From Chitinophagales bacterium (GTDB lineage Bacteria > Bacteroidota > Bacteroidia > Chitinophagales > LD1), in NCBI GenBank assembly GCA_026129525.1, contig JAHCHW010000001.1, positions 310,001 to 374,000 of the forward strand: a stretch of 64,000 bases of DNA, read 5' to 3'. The notes under the pieces were generated by a model that saw nothing but the letters and a program-made list of their open reading frames with translations, had not been told where the DNA came from and searched no databases. Every line of letters starts with the position of its first letter. Within the stretch, counting starts at the first letter, position 1. The translations under genes and the position numbers were made by a program. Positions 27,620 to 36,990 of this stretch are shown piece by piece.

Positions 27620-28063
27620 ATGAAGTGCTTTCTTTTTTTTCTTTCGTTTTTTTTGTTGTTGTGCCTGAGTAACGCAAATGCACAAACAGAGCCACAAGCC
27701 ACAACAACCCGCACTCACCGCGATTCGGTTTATTTGGCTAAACTAAATTCAAGCGGCAACCTGATGATTGCTGCCGGAGTGGGTTTATGTGCGGCAGGCG
27801 GTTATTTAACCTATCAGGGAATTTCGGTTTATCGTACCATACCCAACAATATCGGAACCCCCTCTGGCGATGCTCAACGAGAACAAAACAAAAAGCAAGG
27901 CACCATTTACTTAGTGGCGGCAGGCGTAGGTATTGCAGGTGGTGTTATTCTTACCGCCTTCGGAGTAAAAAATAAAGTAGAATTTAAACGCAGGAAAAAG
28001 CGAATGGAAGCCGAAGTGGGTTTTCTTTCGGGCGGGCAAATAGGGTTCGCACTTGGGTTTTAA
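27620..28063 (+). CDS. small exported membrane protein, unknown function
   Basis: A 147-residue protein with a signal peptide (ending SNANAQ), two Gly/Ala-rich membrane helices (about 55-78 and 98-118) and a short C-terminal tail, the helices separated by a polar loop. TAAGTTTG at 27608-27615 matches the TAnnTTTG box but lies only 4 bp before the ATG. No recognised domain. It follows the double-thioredoxin gene by 30 bp and may be co-transcribed with it. Confidence 0.65.
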   Translation: MKCFLFFLSFFLLLCLSNANAQTEPQATTTRTHRDSVYLAKLNSSGNLMIAAGVGLCAAGGYLTYQGISVYRTIPNNIGTPSGDAQREQNKKQGTIYLVAAGVGIAGGVILTAFGVKNKVEFKRRKKRMEAEVGFLSGGQIGFALGF

Positions 28064-28195
28064 CCGAATCTTTTTACAAATGTGCCGTGTTGCAGGCAAC
28101 CACTTCAATCCCCGCATAATCTTTATTATTGCAGCCGCTCACTGAAAAGTGAACGGCATAATACAACGCGCAGAACAACGTTTATAATTCCGCAG

Positions 28196-29968
28196 GTGAA
28201 AAATCGTTTCGTATTCTTTTTTGTAATTCTGTTTGTGTTTGGCAAAAGTGCTTTAGGGCAATTTATTTATCCTCCCGATTTGCAGTGTGTGGTTAATGAC
28301 AACGTAAATAGTAATGTAACTCTGTATTGGACAGTGCCCAACAACACTTGCGGTGCGTTTATCAACTATACCATTTATGCTTCGCAAAGCCCAACCGGCC
28401 CGTTTAACCAGTTGGCACAAATAACCAATCAGACACAAACGAGCTACGTACACAATGGTGCACTGCCAAATACTTGGTACTACTATATGGTTACCGATGC
28501 CAATTGTCCGGGAGCAGTGCAGTTAAGTGGCGATACGGTAAACAATCTCAATCCGGCAATTCCGCAAATTGTAAGTGTAAGTGTAACACCCGCAGGCAAT
28601 GTGGTTATTACATGGAGCCAAAGCGCTTCGCCACAAACACACGGCTATGTAATTTATTACTACCTGCCAAGTAATCAGAACGCCATTCCGTTCGATACGG
28701 TTTACGGTTTAACCACAACTACTTACACCGATGTGGTTACACCTACCAATCAGGTTATTAATTACACGGTTGCCGCGTTCGACAGTTGTCAAAAGTTCAG
28801 TTCGTTCACCACACACCATAACACCATTTATTTAACGGGCGATATTGCCACCTGCGACAATCGCGTAAGCATGGATTGGAACCGGTACATTAACTGGCCG
28901 CAAGGAGTGAAGGAATACCAGATTTGGGTGAGCACAAACAATGGTGCCGAAGTGCTGGCAGCGGTAGTGGACAGCGGCACGGTTAATTACAGCTACTCGG
29001 GCTTTACCGATGGCGATTCGCTTTGTATAACCGTGCGTGCGGTAAGTGCGGCTGATACAAATGTTGTATCGAACAGCAACCGGCTTTGCTTACGAGCTAC
29101 AGTCGTGCAAATTCCTTCGTACTTGCATATTACCAATGCTACGGTTGATGCCGATAATCACATAAGTGTAACTTGGATGATTGATACCATTGCCGAGTTG
29201 ATTTATTACAAAGTAGATAACAGTGTAAACGCTGTAACTTTTAATCCGGTAGCTCAGTTAAATGTTCCCAACCCGCTTAACTGGTTCGAAACTTACATTG
29301 ATTCGGCAGGAGTGTTCCCCGAAAAAAATCCGTATTGGTACCGTATTACCGCCTTTGACAGCTGCCAGCACATTTTTGTTTCCGATTCGGTTAAAACTAT
29401 CAGTCTGCAAGGCGAGTTGTTCGATTATTATATCGCCCATTTAACATGGAATAGTTTTGAACTTCCGTACGCCACTGTAACCGGACAAAACTTGTATCGC
29501 GATTTCGGGAACGGGTATCAGTTGATTACTTCGTTTGGCCCGAGCGTAAAAGAATATTCCGATTCGTTGCAGCAATTTTTAAGTGAGCGGGGAATTTTCT
29601 GTTACAAAGTAGAAGCGGAATATAATTTGAGTTTGCCCAACGGCTACACTGCTTCGCTCAGCAGTTTTTCGAATGTGCAGTGTATTATTCATCGCCCTAT
29701 TATTTACATCCCCAATGCATTTGCCCCAAATGGGGTAAACAACATTTTTAAACCCACCATTATTTATGGTGAGCCGCGTGCTTATACCATGAGCATCTAT
29801 AACCGTTGGGGTACCGAAATTTTTACCAGCAACGACCCCAACATAGGTTGGGATGGCACCGACCACGGCAAACCCGCACAAACCGGAGGCTATGCTTACC
29901 TTATTCAGTTTTATGCCAACGATGGCGTAAAAGTAGAGCGCAAGGGAATGGTGTTGTTGGTGAAGTAA
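28196..29968 (+). CDS. secreted fibronectin-like protein with T9SS type B sorting domain
   Basis: The GTG at 28196 is chosen because it begins a perfect signal peptide (MKNRFVFFFVILFVFGKSALGQ); the frame upstream to 28082 encodes nothing plausible. The 590-residue protein has repeated fibronectin type III-like segments (each with a W-xx-Y-Y or I-T-W pattern). It ends in the gliding-motility-associated C-terminal domain: IPNAFAPNGVNN, YNRWGTEIF, WDGTDHGKPAQTGGYAYLI. That domain directs type IX secretion. Its target is unknown. Confidence 0.85.
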   Translation: MKNRFVFFFVILFVFGKSALGQFIYPPDLQCVVNDNVNSNVTLYWTVPNNTCGAFINYTIYASQSPTGPFNQLAQITNQTQTSYVHNGALPNTWYYYMVTDANCPGAVQLSGDTVNNLNPAIPQIVSVSVTPAGNVVITWSQSASPQTHGYVIYYYLPSNQNAIPFDTVYGLTTTTYTDVVTPTNQVINYTVAAFDSCQKFSSFTTHHNTIYLTGDIATCDNRVSMDWNRYINWPQGVKEYQIWVSTNNGAEVLAAVVDSGTVNYSYSGFTDGDSLCITVRAVSAADTNVVSNSNRLCLRATVVQIPSYLHITNATVDADNHISVTWMIDTIAELIYYKVDNSVNAVTFNPVAQLNVPNPLNWFETYIDSAGVFPEKNPYWYRITAFDSCQHIFVSDSVKTISLQGELFDYYIAHLTWNSFELPYATVTGQNLYRDFGNGYQLITSFGPSVKEYSDSLQQFLSERGIFCYKVEAEYNLSLPNGYTASLSSFSNVQCIIHRPIIYIPNAFAPNGVNNIFKPTIIYGEPRAYTMSIYNRWGTEIFTSNDPNIGWDGTDHGKPAQTGGYAYLIQFYANDGVKVERKGMVLLVK

Positions 29969-30030
29969 ACCACGCTTATTTTTTCTTCCTTTTGTTTTTC
30001 TTTTTAGGTTTAGTAAGTAAAAACCATTGC

Positions 30031-31740
30031 ATGAGAAACTGTTACCCTGCGTGCTTACTTGTTTTCCTCTTTTCTATAACAATTCATCGAAGCTTACCGG
30101 CACAGTCCGTAACCCGCGGACCATACCTGCAAAGCCAGGGACCCAACAGCATTATTATTCGATGGCGCACCGATTCGCTTACCGATAGCCGTGTTTATTA
30201 TGGCGATACGCTTGGTGCCACTACGTTTTTTAAAGACAGCACAACGCTTACCACAGAGCATCGCGTATTGCTTACCGGGTTAACACCTCTTACAAAATAT
30301 TATTACAGTATAGGCAGTTCATCTCAAATTTTAAGAGGAAACGATTCATTGCTATACTTTAAAACTGCACCCGATTCCAATTCACATGTACCGGTTCGCT
30401 TTTGGGCTATTGGCGATTTCGGGCATGGTAATCAGGCACAGGCAGATGTGAGAGAGTCGTACCTGCGCTATGCACAAAAAACCAAACCGGCCGATTTGCA
30501 GTTATGGCTGGGAGATAATGTATATCAGGACGGCACCGATGCCGAATATCAAAGCAAAGTATTTGATACGGTGTACGGCTATGGGAATCTTTTTCCGTAT
30601 TTGCCCTTTGCATCCACATCGGGCAATCACGATTATAACAGTATATGCCCCTGGCAAGACGCAAACGGGCTGCCGGTGTTGTGTAACATAAACCCTAACA
30701 ATCATACAGGTCCTTACCTCAGTTTAATTGACCCGCCCACACAAGGAGAATTAGGAGGAGTAGCCTCGGGCAGAAAAATTTTCTACTCTATGGATTATGG
30801 CGATATACATTTTGTTTTCTTGAATTCAGAACTTGGCTCTTACAACAACGCGTATAATTGGACAGGGGTGTTAAACAACAGCAGCAGCTTTACCTCTCCC
30901 ATGCTTGACTGGTTGAAAGCAGATTTGCAAGCCACTACCAAAAAGTGGAAAGTGGTAATATGGCATCAATGCCCATACAGCGCTCAGGATAATTTTACCG
31001 AAGAAAACAGCGTACAAATTTTCTGCGTTGCTACCCGCCATCACTTTAATCCTATTATTGAACAGTATGGAGCCGATTTGGTACTCACCGGGCACGACCA
31101 CAACTTTCAGCGCAGCTATCTCATTAACGGACACTACGGAGGCAAGTCATCGTTTACATCATCTATGATGATAAACGGCAGCAGCGGAAAAGAAGATTTA
31201 GGAGAACCTTATGTAAAATATGTAAACGGGCCTTTAGCCGGAAAAGGAACGGTTTATGTTGTAGCAGGTAATTCGAGTGGGTCTAACGCGTATAGTCCGT
31301 TCAATCATCCGGCTATTTATTACGGGCAAGCCTGCGACACCTGTTTTGGTTCATTTGTGTTTGATGTACAGGGCGACCGACTTGACGGCTATTATCTTAC
31401 CTCAACCGATTCGGTGTACGATTACTTCACTATTTTAAAACAAACATGGAGCAGTTTGGGCGAAGACAATGTTGCCGCCCGCAATATTCATATCTATCCA
31501 AATCCAACATCAGGGAATACAGAAATTACTTACAGTGTTACAACAGCCGGTAAGGTGAGTATAGAGGTATTGAACATACACGGGCAAGTAGTTTCCTATG
31601 TAAGCGCAGTCAACAGCCAACCCGGTAATTACCGCGAAATCATTGATTTCAGCAACCCGTGTTTAAGCAGCGGAACTTACACAGTACGGATAAACTGCGG
31701 TGGTGAGTTGATTTATAAACGGATAGTAAAAGCCGGGTAG
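30031..31740 (+). CDS. secreted purple-acid-phosphatase-like metallophosphoesterase with T9SS type A domain
   Basis: The ATG at 30031 starts a signal peptide ending SLPAQ. An N-terminal fibronectin-like domain (about 26-110) precedes a metallophosphoesterase domain with GDFGHG, LGDNVYQDG, SGNHDYN, WHQCPYS and GHDHNFQRS, the metal-binding set of purple acid phosphatases. The last 80 residues (IYPNPTSGNTEITYSV to KRIVKAG) are a T9SS type A sorting domain. It probably releases phosphate from organic esters outside the cell. It begins 62 bp after the preceding T9SS gene. Confidence 0.9.
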   Translation: MRNCYPACLLVFLFSITIHRSLPAQSVTRGPYLQSQGPNSIIIRWRTDSLTDSRVYYGDTLGATTFFKDSTTLTTEHRVLLTGLTPLTKYYYSIGSSSQILRGNDSLLYFKTAPDSNSHVPVRFWAIGDFGHGNQAQADVRESYLRYAQKTKPADLQLWLGDNVYQDGTDAEYQSKVFDTVYGYGNLFPYLPFASTSGNHDYNSICPWQDANGLPVLCNINPNNHTGPYLSLIDPPTQGELGGVASGRKIFYSMDYGDIHFVFLNSELGSYNNAYNWTGVLNNSSSFTSPMLDWLKADLQATTKKWKVVIWHQCPYSAQDNFTEENSVQIFCVATRHHFNPIIEQYGADLVLTGHDHNFQRSYLINGHYGGKSSFTSSMMINGSSGKEDLGEPYVKYVNGPLAGKGTVYVVAGNSSGSNAYSPFNHPAIYYGQACDTCFGSFVFDVQGDRLDGYYLTSTDSVYDYFTILKQTWSSLGEDNVAARNIHIYPNPTSGNTEITYSVTTAGKVSIEVLNIHGQVVSYVSAVNSQPGNYREIIDFSNPCLSSGTYTVRINCGGELIYKRIVKAG

Positions 31741-31743
31741 CTT

Positions 31744-32682
31744 TTAGCGGGTAGTAAAAAAATGCACTGCCGCCTCTTTTGTTTTTTCAGCTTCTTCCAT
31801 CATGGGGCAATGCCCGCACCGGTCAAACAAAACCACTTCACTGTTTTTGATGTCGCGTTTAAAACGCTGTGCATGTTCCACCGGAATAATTTCATCTTCC
31901 ACGCCCCAAACAATTAAAGCGGGGCACTGCACTTGTTGTATCCATGCGGTATCGGGAAACTGAGCAGCTTTTGCCAAATTAAGCATGTGCTGCAAATTGC
32001 CTTCGCGGTTGGTAAATTTGTTGTTGCGTACTACGTTTTCTTCCAGCAGTTCATCATCGCGGAAATAGGCTTTTTGTAAACCCTGCCAACTCATAAACAG
32101 CGGCATTCCTTTCTCAAAAATTTTACCTACCGATTTAAACTTAAACATCAAAAGTTTTGCGGCTGCTTTTTCGGTATCGTATCCGGCTGCATCCAGCAAT
32201 ACAATTTTCTGCACCTTATCGGGATGGTCAGCCGCACACGCCCAAGCCATTGCTCCGCCCATCGAATTGCCGATTACATACACCGAATCGAGATGAAGCG
32301 TGTCAAGAATGAAGGAAAGATAGTCGCGGTATTCCTGCAAAAAATCGTGGTTTTCTTTCACCTCCGGAAAATCGGAAAGCCCGAACCCCGGCAGGTCAAT
32401 ACGGATAACGCGGTAGTCGTTCTTCATCAACTCCGCCAATTTGCTGAAGTTGGTGTACGAGCCGCCAAAACCGTGAATCATGAGCACCGGAAACCCGCTG
32501 CCCTCATCGGTGTAATGTAGTTCCGCACCGCGCCAGTTTAAAAAATGCGAATGGGGCGATGAAAGCTCCGCCTTTGCTGTTTCCTTCGGAATAATCAAAC
32601 TGGGACGCAGCATAAAATAACCCAGCGGTGCCAATACCAGCAATGCAACTAGTAAAAACAGGGCTATCAGTAGTTTCTTCAT
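31744..32682 (-). CDS. membrane-anchored alpha/beta hydrolase
   Basis: A 312-residue hydrolase with one N-terminal helix (residues about 3-25). The fold motifs are clear: HGFGGSYTNF oxyanion loop, GNSMGGAMAW nucleophile elbow, GVEDEIIPVEHA acid region and CGHCPMMEE with the catalytic His. The substrate is unknown; the family includes lipases, haloalkane dehalogenase-like enzymes and carotenoid or MCP hydrolases. It converges with the T9SS phosphoesterase gene and diverges from guaB. Confidence 0.85.
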   Translation of the reverse strand: MKKLLIALFLLVALLVLAPLGYFMLRPSLIIPKETAKAELSSPHSHFLNWRGAELHYTDEGSGFPVLMIHGFGGSYTNFSKLAELMKNDYRVIRIDLPGFGLSDFPEVKENHDFLQEYRDYLSFILDTLHLDSVYVIGNSMGGAMAWACAADHPDKVQKIVLLDAAGYDTEKAAAKLLMFKFKSVGKIFEKGMPLFMSWQGLQKAYFRDDELLEENVVRNNKFTNREGNLQHMLNLAKAAQFPDTAWIQQVQCPALIVWGVEDEIIPVEHAQRFKRDIKNSEVVLFDRCGHCPMMEEAEKTKEAAVHFFTTR

Positions 32683-32716
32683 TCGTAAAATTTCGGGCGA
32701 AAGTAATGGATTGATT

Positions 32717-32745
32717 TTGATGAAAAGCCTGCCTTTCTATATTTG
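32717..32745 (+). promoter_or_regulatory. guaB promoter, possibly giving a leaderless transcript
   Basis: TTG (32717-32719), 18 bp, then TATATTTG (32738-32745), an exact TAnnTTTG match. The last G lies 3 bp before the guaB ATG at 32749. With transcription usually starting a few bases after this box, the mRNA would begin at or next to the start codon. Consensus match only. Confidence 0.45.
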
Positions 32746-32748
32746 CAC

Positions 32749-34230
32749 ATGGCAACTAAAAAATTTCCCGACAACAAATTTGGCTTTGAAGGAATCACAT
32801 TCGATGATGTGCTGTTGGTTCCTGCTTATTCCGAAGTTCTCCCCCGCGAAGTAAACATTCGCACCAAACTTACACGCAATATCGAAATCAACGTTCCGCT
32901 GGTTTCAGCTGCTATGGACACCGTAACCGAAAGTGCGATGGCTATTGCCATTGCCCGCGAAGGTGGTATAGGCATTATTCACAAAAACATGAGTATTGAC
33001 CGGCAGGCGGAAATGGTTCGCAAAGTAAAGCGCGCTGATTCGGGAATGATAATTGACCCCGTTACGCTCGATGAAAATGCTACCGTTGGGCAAGCACATC
33101 GGCTGATGAGCGAATTTCGCATTGGCGGTATTCCTATAGTTTCGGCAGGAAAAAAATTAGTGGGCATTCTTACCAACCGCGATTTGCGTTTCGAAAAAAA
33201 TATGAAGCGCAAGGTAACGGAGATAATGACCAAAGAGAACCTGATTACCGCTCCCAAAGGTGCCGACCTGAAAAGTGCCGAAAAAATTCTTGAGAAATAT
33301 AAAATTGAAAAGCTGCCGGTAGTGGACCGAAACGGTGTATTGGTAGGATTGATTACCTACAAGGATATTCTGAAAGTGAAGGATAACCCCAACTCATCGA
33401 AAGACCGCCTGGGCAGATTGCTTTGCGGAGCAGCAGTGGGTGTTACGGGCGATATGGCAGAGCGCATTGAAGCACTGCTTGGCGTAGGGGTGGATGTAGT
33501 TTCGGTTGATACCGCACACGGTCATTCGCGGGGAGTGCTGAACGCAGTAAAGAGGGCGAAACAATCGTTCAAAAAGTTGGAGTTAATTGCGGGAAATATA
33601 GCCACACAGGCGGGTGCCAACGCGCTGATTGAGGCAGGCGTAGATGCCATAAAAGTAGGCGTAGGTCCCGGTTCTATTTGTACAACTCGCGTAGTGGCAG
33701 GCGTGGGCGTGCCGCAACTAACTGCTATTTACGAAGCATCGAAGGCGGGTAAAAAAGCAGGTGTGCCGCTTATTGCCGATGGAGGTATTCGCTTTACGGG
33801 CGATATTGTAAAAGCCATTGCAGCCGGAGCCGATGCAGTAATGGCGGGCAGCATTTTTGCAGGAACAGACGAAAGTCCCGGTGAAACCATTATTTACGAG
33901 GGAAGAAAATTCAAATCGTATCGCGGCATGGGAAGTGTGGAAGCCATGCAGGAAGGCAGTAAAGACCGCTATTTTCAGGATGTGGAAGACGACATTAAAA
34001 AATTAGTGCCTGAAGGAATTGTTGGTCGTGTGCCGTTTAAAGGAAGTGTGCAAGAAGTAATTTACCAATACATTGGAGGCTTGCGCGCAGGTATGGGTTA
34101 TTGCGGAGCAAAAAACATTAAAGCCTTGCAGCAGGCGCAGTTTGTGCGAATCACCTCTGCCGGAGTTGCCGAGTCGCACCCGCACGATGTAACGATTACG
34201 AAGGAGGCACCTAATTATTCGAGAAAGTAA
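32749..34230 (+). CDS. guaB: inosine-5'-monophosphate dehydrogenase
   Basis: IMPDH makes XMP from IMP, the committing step to GMP. The 493-residue enzyme has the TIM barrel split by a CBS pair (about residues 95-215), the catalytic loop [13 protein letters not shown] with the active Cys, [20 protein letters not shown] and the flap region [17 protein letters not shown]. The ATG at 32749 is preferred over a TTG two codons earlier. The next gene starts on the base right after the stop. Confidence 0.96.
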   Translation: MATKKFPDNKFGFEGITFDDVLLVPAYSEVLPREVNIRTKLTRNIEINVPLVSAAMDTVTESAMAIAIAREGGIGIIHKNMSIDRQAEMVRKVKRADSGMIIDPVTLDENATVGQAHRLMSEFRIGGIPIVSAGKKLVGILTNRDLRFEKNMKRKVTEIMTKENLITAPKGADLKSAEKILEKYKIEKLPVVDRNGVLVGLITYKDILKVKDNPNSSKDRLGRLLCGAAVGVTGDMAERIEALLGVGVDVVSVDTAHGHSRGVLNAVKRAKQSFKKLELIAGNIATQAGANALIEAGVDAIKVGVGPGSICTTRVVAGVGVPQLTAIYEASKAGKKAGVPLIADGGIRFTGDIVKAIAAGADAVMAGSIFAGTDESPGETIIYEGRKFKSYRGMGSVEAMQEGSKDRYFQDVEDDIKKLVPEGIVGRVPFKGSVQEVIYQYIGGLRAGMGYCGAKNIKALQQAQFVRITSAGVAESHPHDVTITKEAPNYSRK

Positions 34231-34799
34231 ATGCCCGTTCTTTACATTATATCAGGTTGTAATGGAGCTGGCAAAACTACCGCTTCCAAAACTATACTCC
34301 CCGAAATTCTGGAATGTCGTGAGTTTGTAAATGCCGATGAATTGCCCGCGGCTTATCGCCTTTCAATCCAGAAAGCGTTTCGTTTAAATCCGGGAGGCTG
34401 ATGCTGGAACGAATAGATGAATTGTTAGAGGCAAAAGTTGACTTTGCTATTGAAACCACCCTGGCAACCCGTAGTTATGTTTCGCTGGTAACAGAGGCGC
34501 AAAGCAAGGGATATTCGGTTGTTTTACTTTTTCTGTGGTTGCGAAATCCCGAACTTGCACAACGTAGAGTAAGCATGCGTGTAGAGCAAGGCGGTCACAG
34601 TATTCCACCTGAAACTATTGTTCGCAGGTACGGTTTAGGACTTAAAAATCTTTTCAACCTATATTTGCCCATAGTTGACGAATGGTTGTTGTTTGATAAC
34701 AGCACTACACTGCTAACCCGAATTGCCGATGGTGTAAAAGGCGAAGAACCTGCTGTTACCGATAGCGAAGCATTCGATAAAATGAAATCACATGTCTGA
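34231..34799 (+). pseudogene. zeta-toxin-like P-loop kinase, frameshifted
   Basis: Reading from the ATG at 34231 gives a zeta-toxin/AAA-type start (YIISGCNGAGKTTASKT, FVNADE) and then a stop at 34401 after an unrelated tail. Adding one base near 34340-34342 (GAATTG to GAAATTG) restores DEIARGLSPFNPESVSF and runs into the open frame ending at 34799, which carries the rest of the family (FAIETTLATRSY, LFLWLRNPELAQRRVSMR, RRYGLGLKNLF). The intact gene would encode about 189 residues. Either this is a true single-base deletion or a sequencing error in a short A run. It abuts guaB and overlaps a small gene by 8 bp. Confidence 0.8.
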
Positions 34800-34959
34800 G
34801 AAAGAAAGACAACTTTTAAAATCTATCAAAGAAAAAATTACAACGGGCTTGCCTGTGGCATTTGAGCGCATGTGGAAGGAGGCTCGGGAAAGAAATTACA
34901 GAATGGCTATTCTGAAGGACAACAAAGTAGTGATTGTAAATGCCGCTGAATTGAAGTAG
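34792..34959 (+). CDS. small partner of the zeta-like toxin gene, possible antitoxin
   Basis: A 55-residue charged protein starting MSEKERQLLKSIKEK and ending in a short strand-like segment (MAILKDNKVVIVNAAELK). Its ATG overlaps the toxin-like stop by 8 bp (34792-34799), indicating translational coupling. Small proteins of this kind accompany zeta-toxin-like genes in other Bacteroidota, usually with an unknown or antitoxin role. The function here is inferred from position only. Confidence 0.65.
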   Translation: MSEKERQLLKSIKEKITTGLPVAFERMWKEARERNYRMAILKDNKVVIVNAAELK

Positions 34960-34981
34960 CCGATTAACACCGAATAATCTT

Positions 34982-36013
34982 ATGCAAGAAATTTTCGACA
35001 AGGCGAATACCATACATGAAGAAATAAAAGGCGCAACTCCTGCCACTGCCGAAGAGGTGGAACAATTCCGCATTAAATACCTTGGCAGTAAAGGTTTACT
35101 GAAAGAACTCTTTGGGTTTATGGGGCAACTGCCCAACGAGCGCAAAAAAGAATACGGGCAGTTGATGAACACGCTGAAAGCCGCTGCCGAAGCCAAACTG
35201 GAAGAACTGAAAACTGCTTTTGAAAACGGAAGTATTTCCAACAAAGAAATTCCAGATTTAACCGCACCGGCTTATCAGTTTCCATTGGGAACGCGTCATC
35301 CGCTTTCCATTATTAAAAACCGGATGATTGAAATTTTCAGCCGCATTGGTTTTACGGTAGCCGAAGGTCCGGAAATTGAAGACGACTGGCACAATTTTAC
35401 CGCTCTTAATACTCCTGCCGACCATCCTGCCCGCGATATGCAGGATACTTTCTTTTTAACTGATGACAAGCAATGGATGTTGCGAACACATACTTCGAGC
35501 GTGCAAATCCGCAAAATGGAAAGCGAGAAACCGCCCATGAAATACATTTTTCCCGGGCGCGTTTATCGCAACGAAACTATTTCTGCCCGCGCACACTGTA
35601 CATTTCATCAGGTAGAAGGTTTATACATTGACGAGAACGTTTCGTTTGCCGACCTCAAGCAAACCATGCTCTACTTCGCACAGGAAATGTTTGGCAGAAA
35701 TGTGGAGGTGCGCTTTCGCCCTTCGTTTTTTCCGTTTACCGAGCCGAGTGCCGAAGTGGACATTTCGTGCTTTGTATGCAGCGGCAAAGGTTGCCCCGTT
35801 TGCAAACACAGCGGCTGGGTTGAAATAGGCGGCTGCGGCATGGTGGACCCTGCCGTAATGGAAAACTGTAAGATTGATACCAGAAAATACACCGGCTTTG
35901 CTTTTGGTATGGGTATTGAACGTATTACCATGCTCAAATTTCAGATAAACGACCTTCGGCTGTTTTTCGAAAACGATATACGGTTTTTAAAGCAGTTTGA
36001 ATCGGCTGTATAA
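34982..36013 (+). CDS. pheS: phenylalanyl-tRNA synthetase alpha subunit
   Basis: A 343-residue class II aminoacyl-tRNA synthetase subunit. The N-terminal coiled coil (about 1-85) is followed by the catalytic core with GTRHPLSIIKNRMIEIFSRIGF, TFHQVEGLYIDENVSF (motif 2 area) and GMGIERITMLKF (motif 3). A Cys-rich insert (CFVCSGKGCPVCKHSGW) looks like the usual variant of the family. The alpha subunit works with PheT, which is not in the window. It starts 22 bp after the small antitoxin-like gene. Confidence 0.96.
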   Translation: MQEIFDKANTIHEEIKGATPATAEEVEQFRIKYLGSKGLLKELFGFMGQLPNERKKEYGQLMNTLKAAAEAKLEELKTAFENGSISNKEIPDLTAPAYQFPLGTRHPLSIIKNRMIEIFSRIGFTVAEGPEIEDDWHNFTALNTPADHPARDMQDTFFLTDDKQWMLRTHTSSVQIRKMESEKPPMKYIFPGRVYRNETISARAHCTFHQVEGLYIDENVSFADLKQTMLYFAQEMFGRNVEVRFRPSFFPFTEPSAEVDISCFVCSGKGCPVCKHSGWVEIGGCGMVDPAVMENCKIDTRKYTGFAFGMGIERITMLKFQINDLRLFFENDIRFLKQFESAV

Positions 36014-36014
36014 A

Positions 36015-36512
36015 ATGACTCCGCAGTTTTTTGTTGAGAAGTTTAAAATGCAACTGCACCCAGAAGGCGGCTGGTTTAAAGAAACGTACCGTAGCGATGA
36101 AGTGGTTTTGGGCGAACACTTGCCTAATCGTTTTGGTGATGCGCGCAGTTTTTCAACTGCCATTTATTTTTTGCTTGAGGGGAAACAGTTCTCTGCCTTT
36201 CACCGCATTAAAAGCGATGAATTGTGGCACTTTTACTATGGTACACCACTCCATGTTTATGTAATTGACCAAACAGGCGAGTTGCAAATAATTAAACTTG
36301 GCAACAATGCCGAAAAGGGTGAAGTGTTTCAGGCAGTAGTCAAAGCAGGCTGTTGGTTTGCCTCCAAGCCTGCCCATAAAAACGGTTTTTCGCTGGTGGG
36401 CTGTACCGTTGCTCCGGGGTTCGATTTTGCCGATTTTGAAATGGCTGACAAGAATCAGTTATTGCAGCAATATCCGCATCTTGCCGAGGCGATTCGGCAA
36501 CTATGCCACTAA
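36015..36512 (+). CDS. DUF985 cupin-fold protein
   Basis: The ATG at 36015 lies one base after the pheS stop and gives a typical DUF985 start (PQFFVEKFKMQLHPEGGWFKETYRS). The 165-residue chain has the cupin features SAFHRIKSDELWHFYYG and GCTVAPGFDFADFEMAD. Homologues bind sugar nucleotides or act as isomerases; the activity here is not evident. It is probably co-transcribed with pheS. Confidence 0.87.
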   Translation: MTPQFFVEKFKMQLHPEGGWFKETYRSDEVVLGEHLPNRFGDARSFSTAIYFLLEGKQFSAFHRIKSDELWHFYYGTPLHVYVIDQTGELQIIKLGNNAEKGEVFQAVVKAGCWFASKPAHKNGFSLVGCTVAPGFDFADFEMADKNQLLQQYPHLAEAIRQLCH

Positions 36513-36578
36513 AGAATACAAAGGCTTAAGATTTTTTTAAATACCGTTTGCTGCATAACACTATTTTAGCGCTCCGCT

Positions 36579-36896
36579 ATGGCAAAATCAACACTCTTTC
36601 ATTTTGTTGCCCTGCTGCTTGCTTTGCATTGTTTGGGAGCAACGCAGTGGATTTCTGCCCGCGCTGCCGATAAATCTTCTTTTGTTAGAATGATGGCTAT
36701 GACCGAAGAAGAAACAAAGAAGGAGAAAGACACCAATACGACCGAGACAGAAACAGAGTATTGTGGGGTACAAGAAAAATTCACCCCGCCATCAAATCTG
36801 CCACGGTATACCATTTCAACCTATATCGCCCTTCATGAAAGAATACTCCCCCAGTTTGTTTCTGACCTTTCTACCCCGCCTCCCGATTTCGTTTAA
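36579..36896 (+). CDS. small exported protein with acidic middle and PPPDF end
   Basis: A 105-residue protein with a signal peptide (cleavage near SARA, residue 29), a Glu/Lys/Thr-rich middle (about 43-63) and a C-terminal segment ending TPPPDFV. No domain is recognised. It lies upstream of carbonic anhydrase, separated by a strong terminator, so it is probably its own transcript. I recall small exported proteins with a PPPDF-like end in Bacteroidota, but the function is unknown. Confidence 0.6.
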   Translation: MAKSTLFHFVALLLALHCLGATQWISARAADKSSFVRMMAMTEEETKKEKDTNTTETETEYCGVQEKFTPPSNLPRYTISTYIALHERILPQFVSDLSTPPPDFV

Positions 36897-36924
36897 AATG
36901 TAAACCCACATTCAGGGTGTTTTT

Positions 36925-36963
36925 GCTGCTATATATTATACATATAGCGGCTGCTCTTTTTTT
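36925..36963 (+). terminator. rho-independent terminator after the small exported gene
   Basis: GCTGCTATAT (36925-36934) pairs with ATATAGCGGC (36942-36951) across a 7-nt loop, with one G-T pair, and is followed by a run of seven T from 36957. It separates the PPPDF gene from the carbonic anhydrase gene. Confidence 0.75.
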
Positions 36964-36990
36964 ATTTCAATCACTTTAAACAGAAATCAA

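Noticed and set aside
28082-28195. Upstream extension of the T9SS protein at 28196
   Set aside because: Residues from 28082 do not resemble a signal peptide; the GTG at 28196 gives a perfect one.
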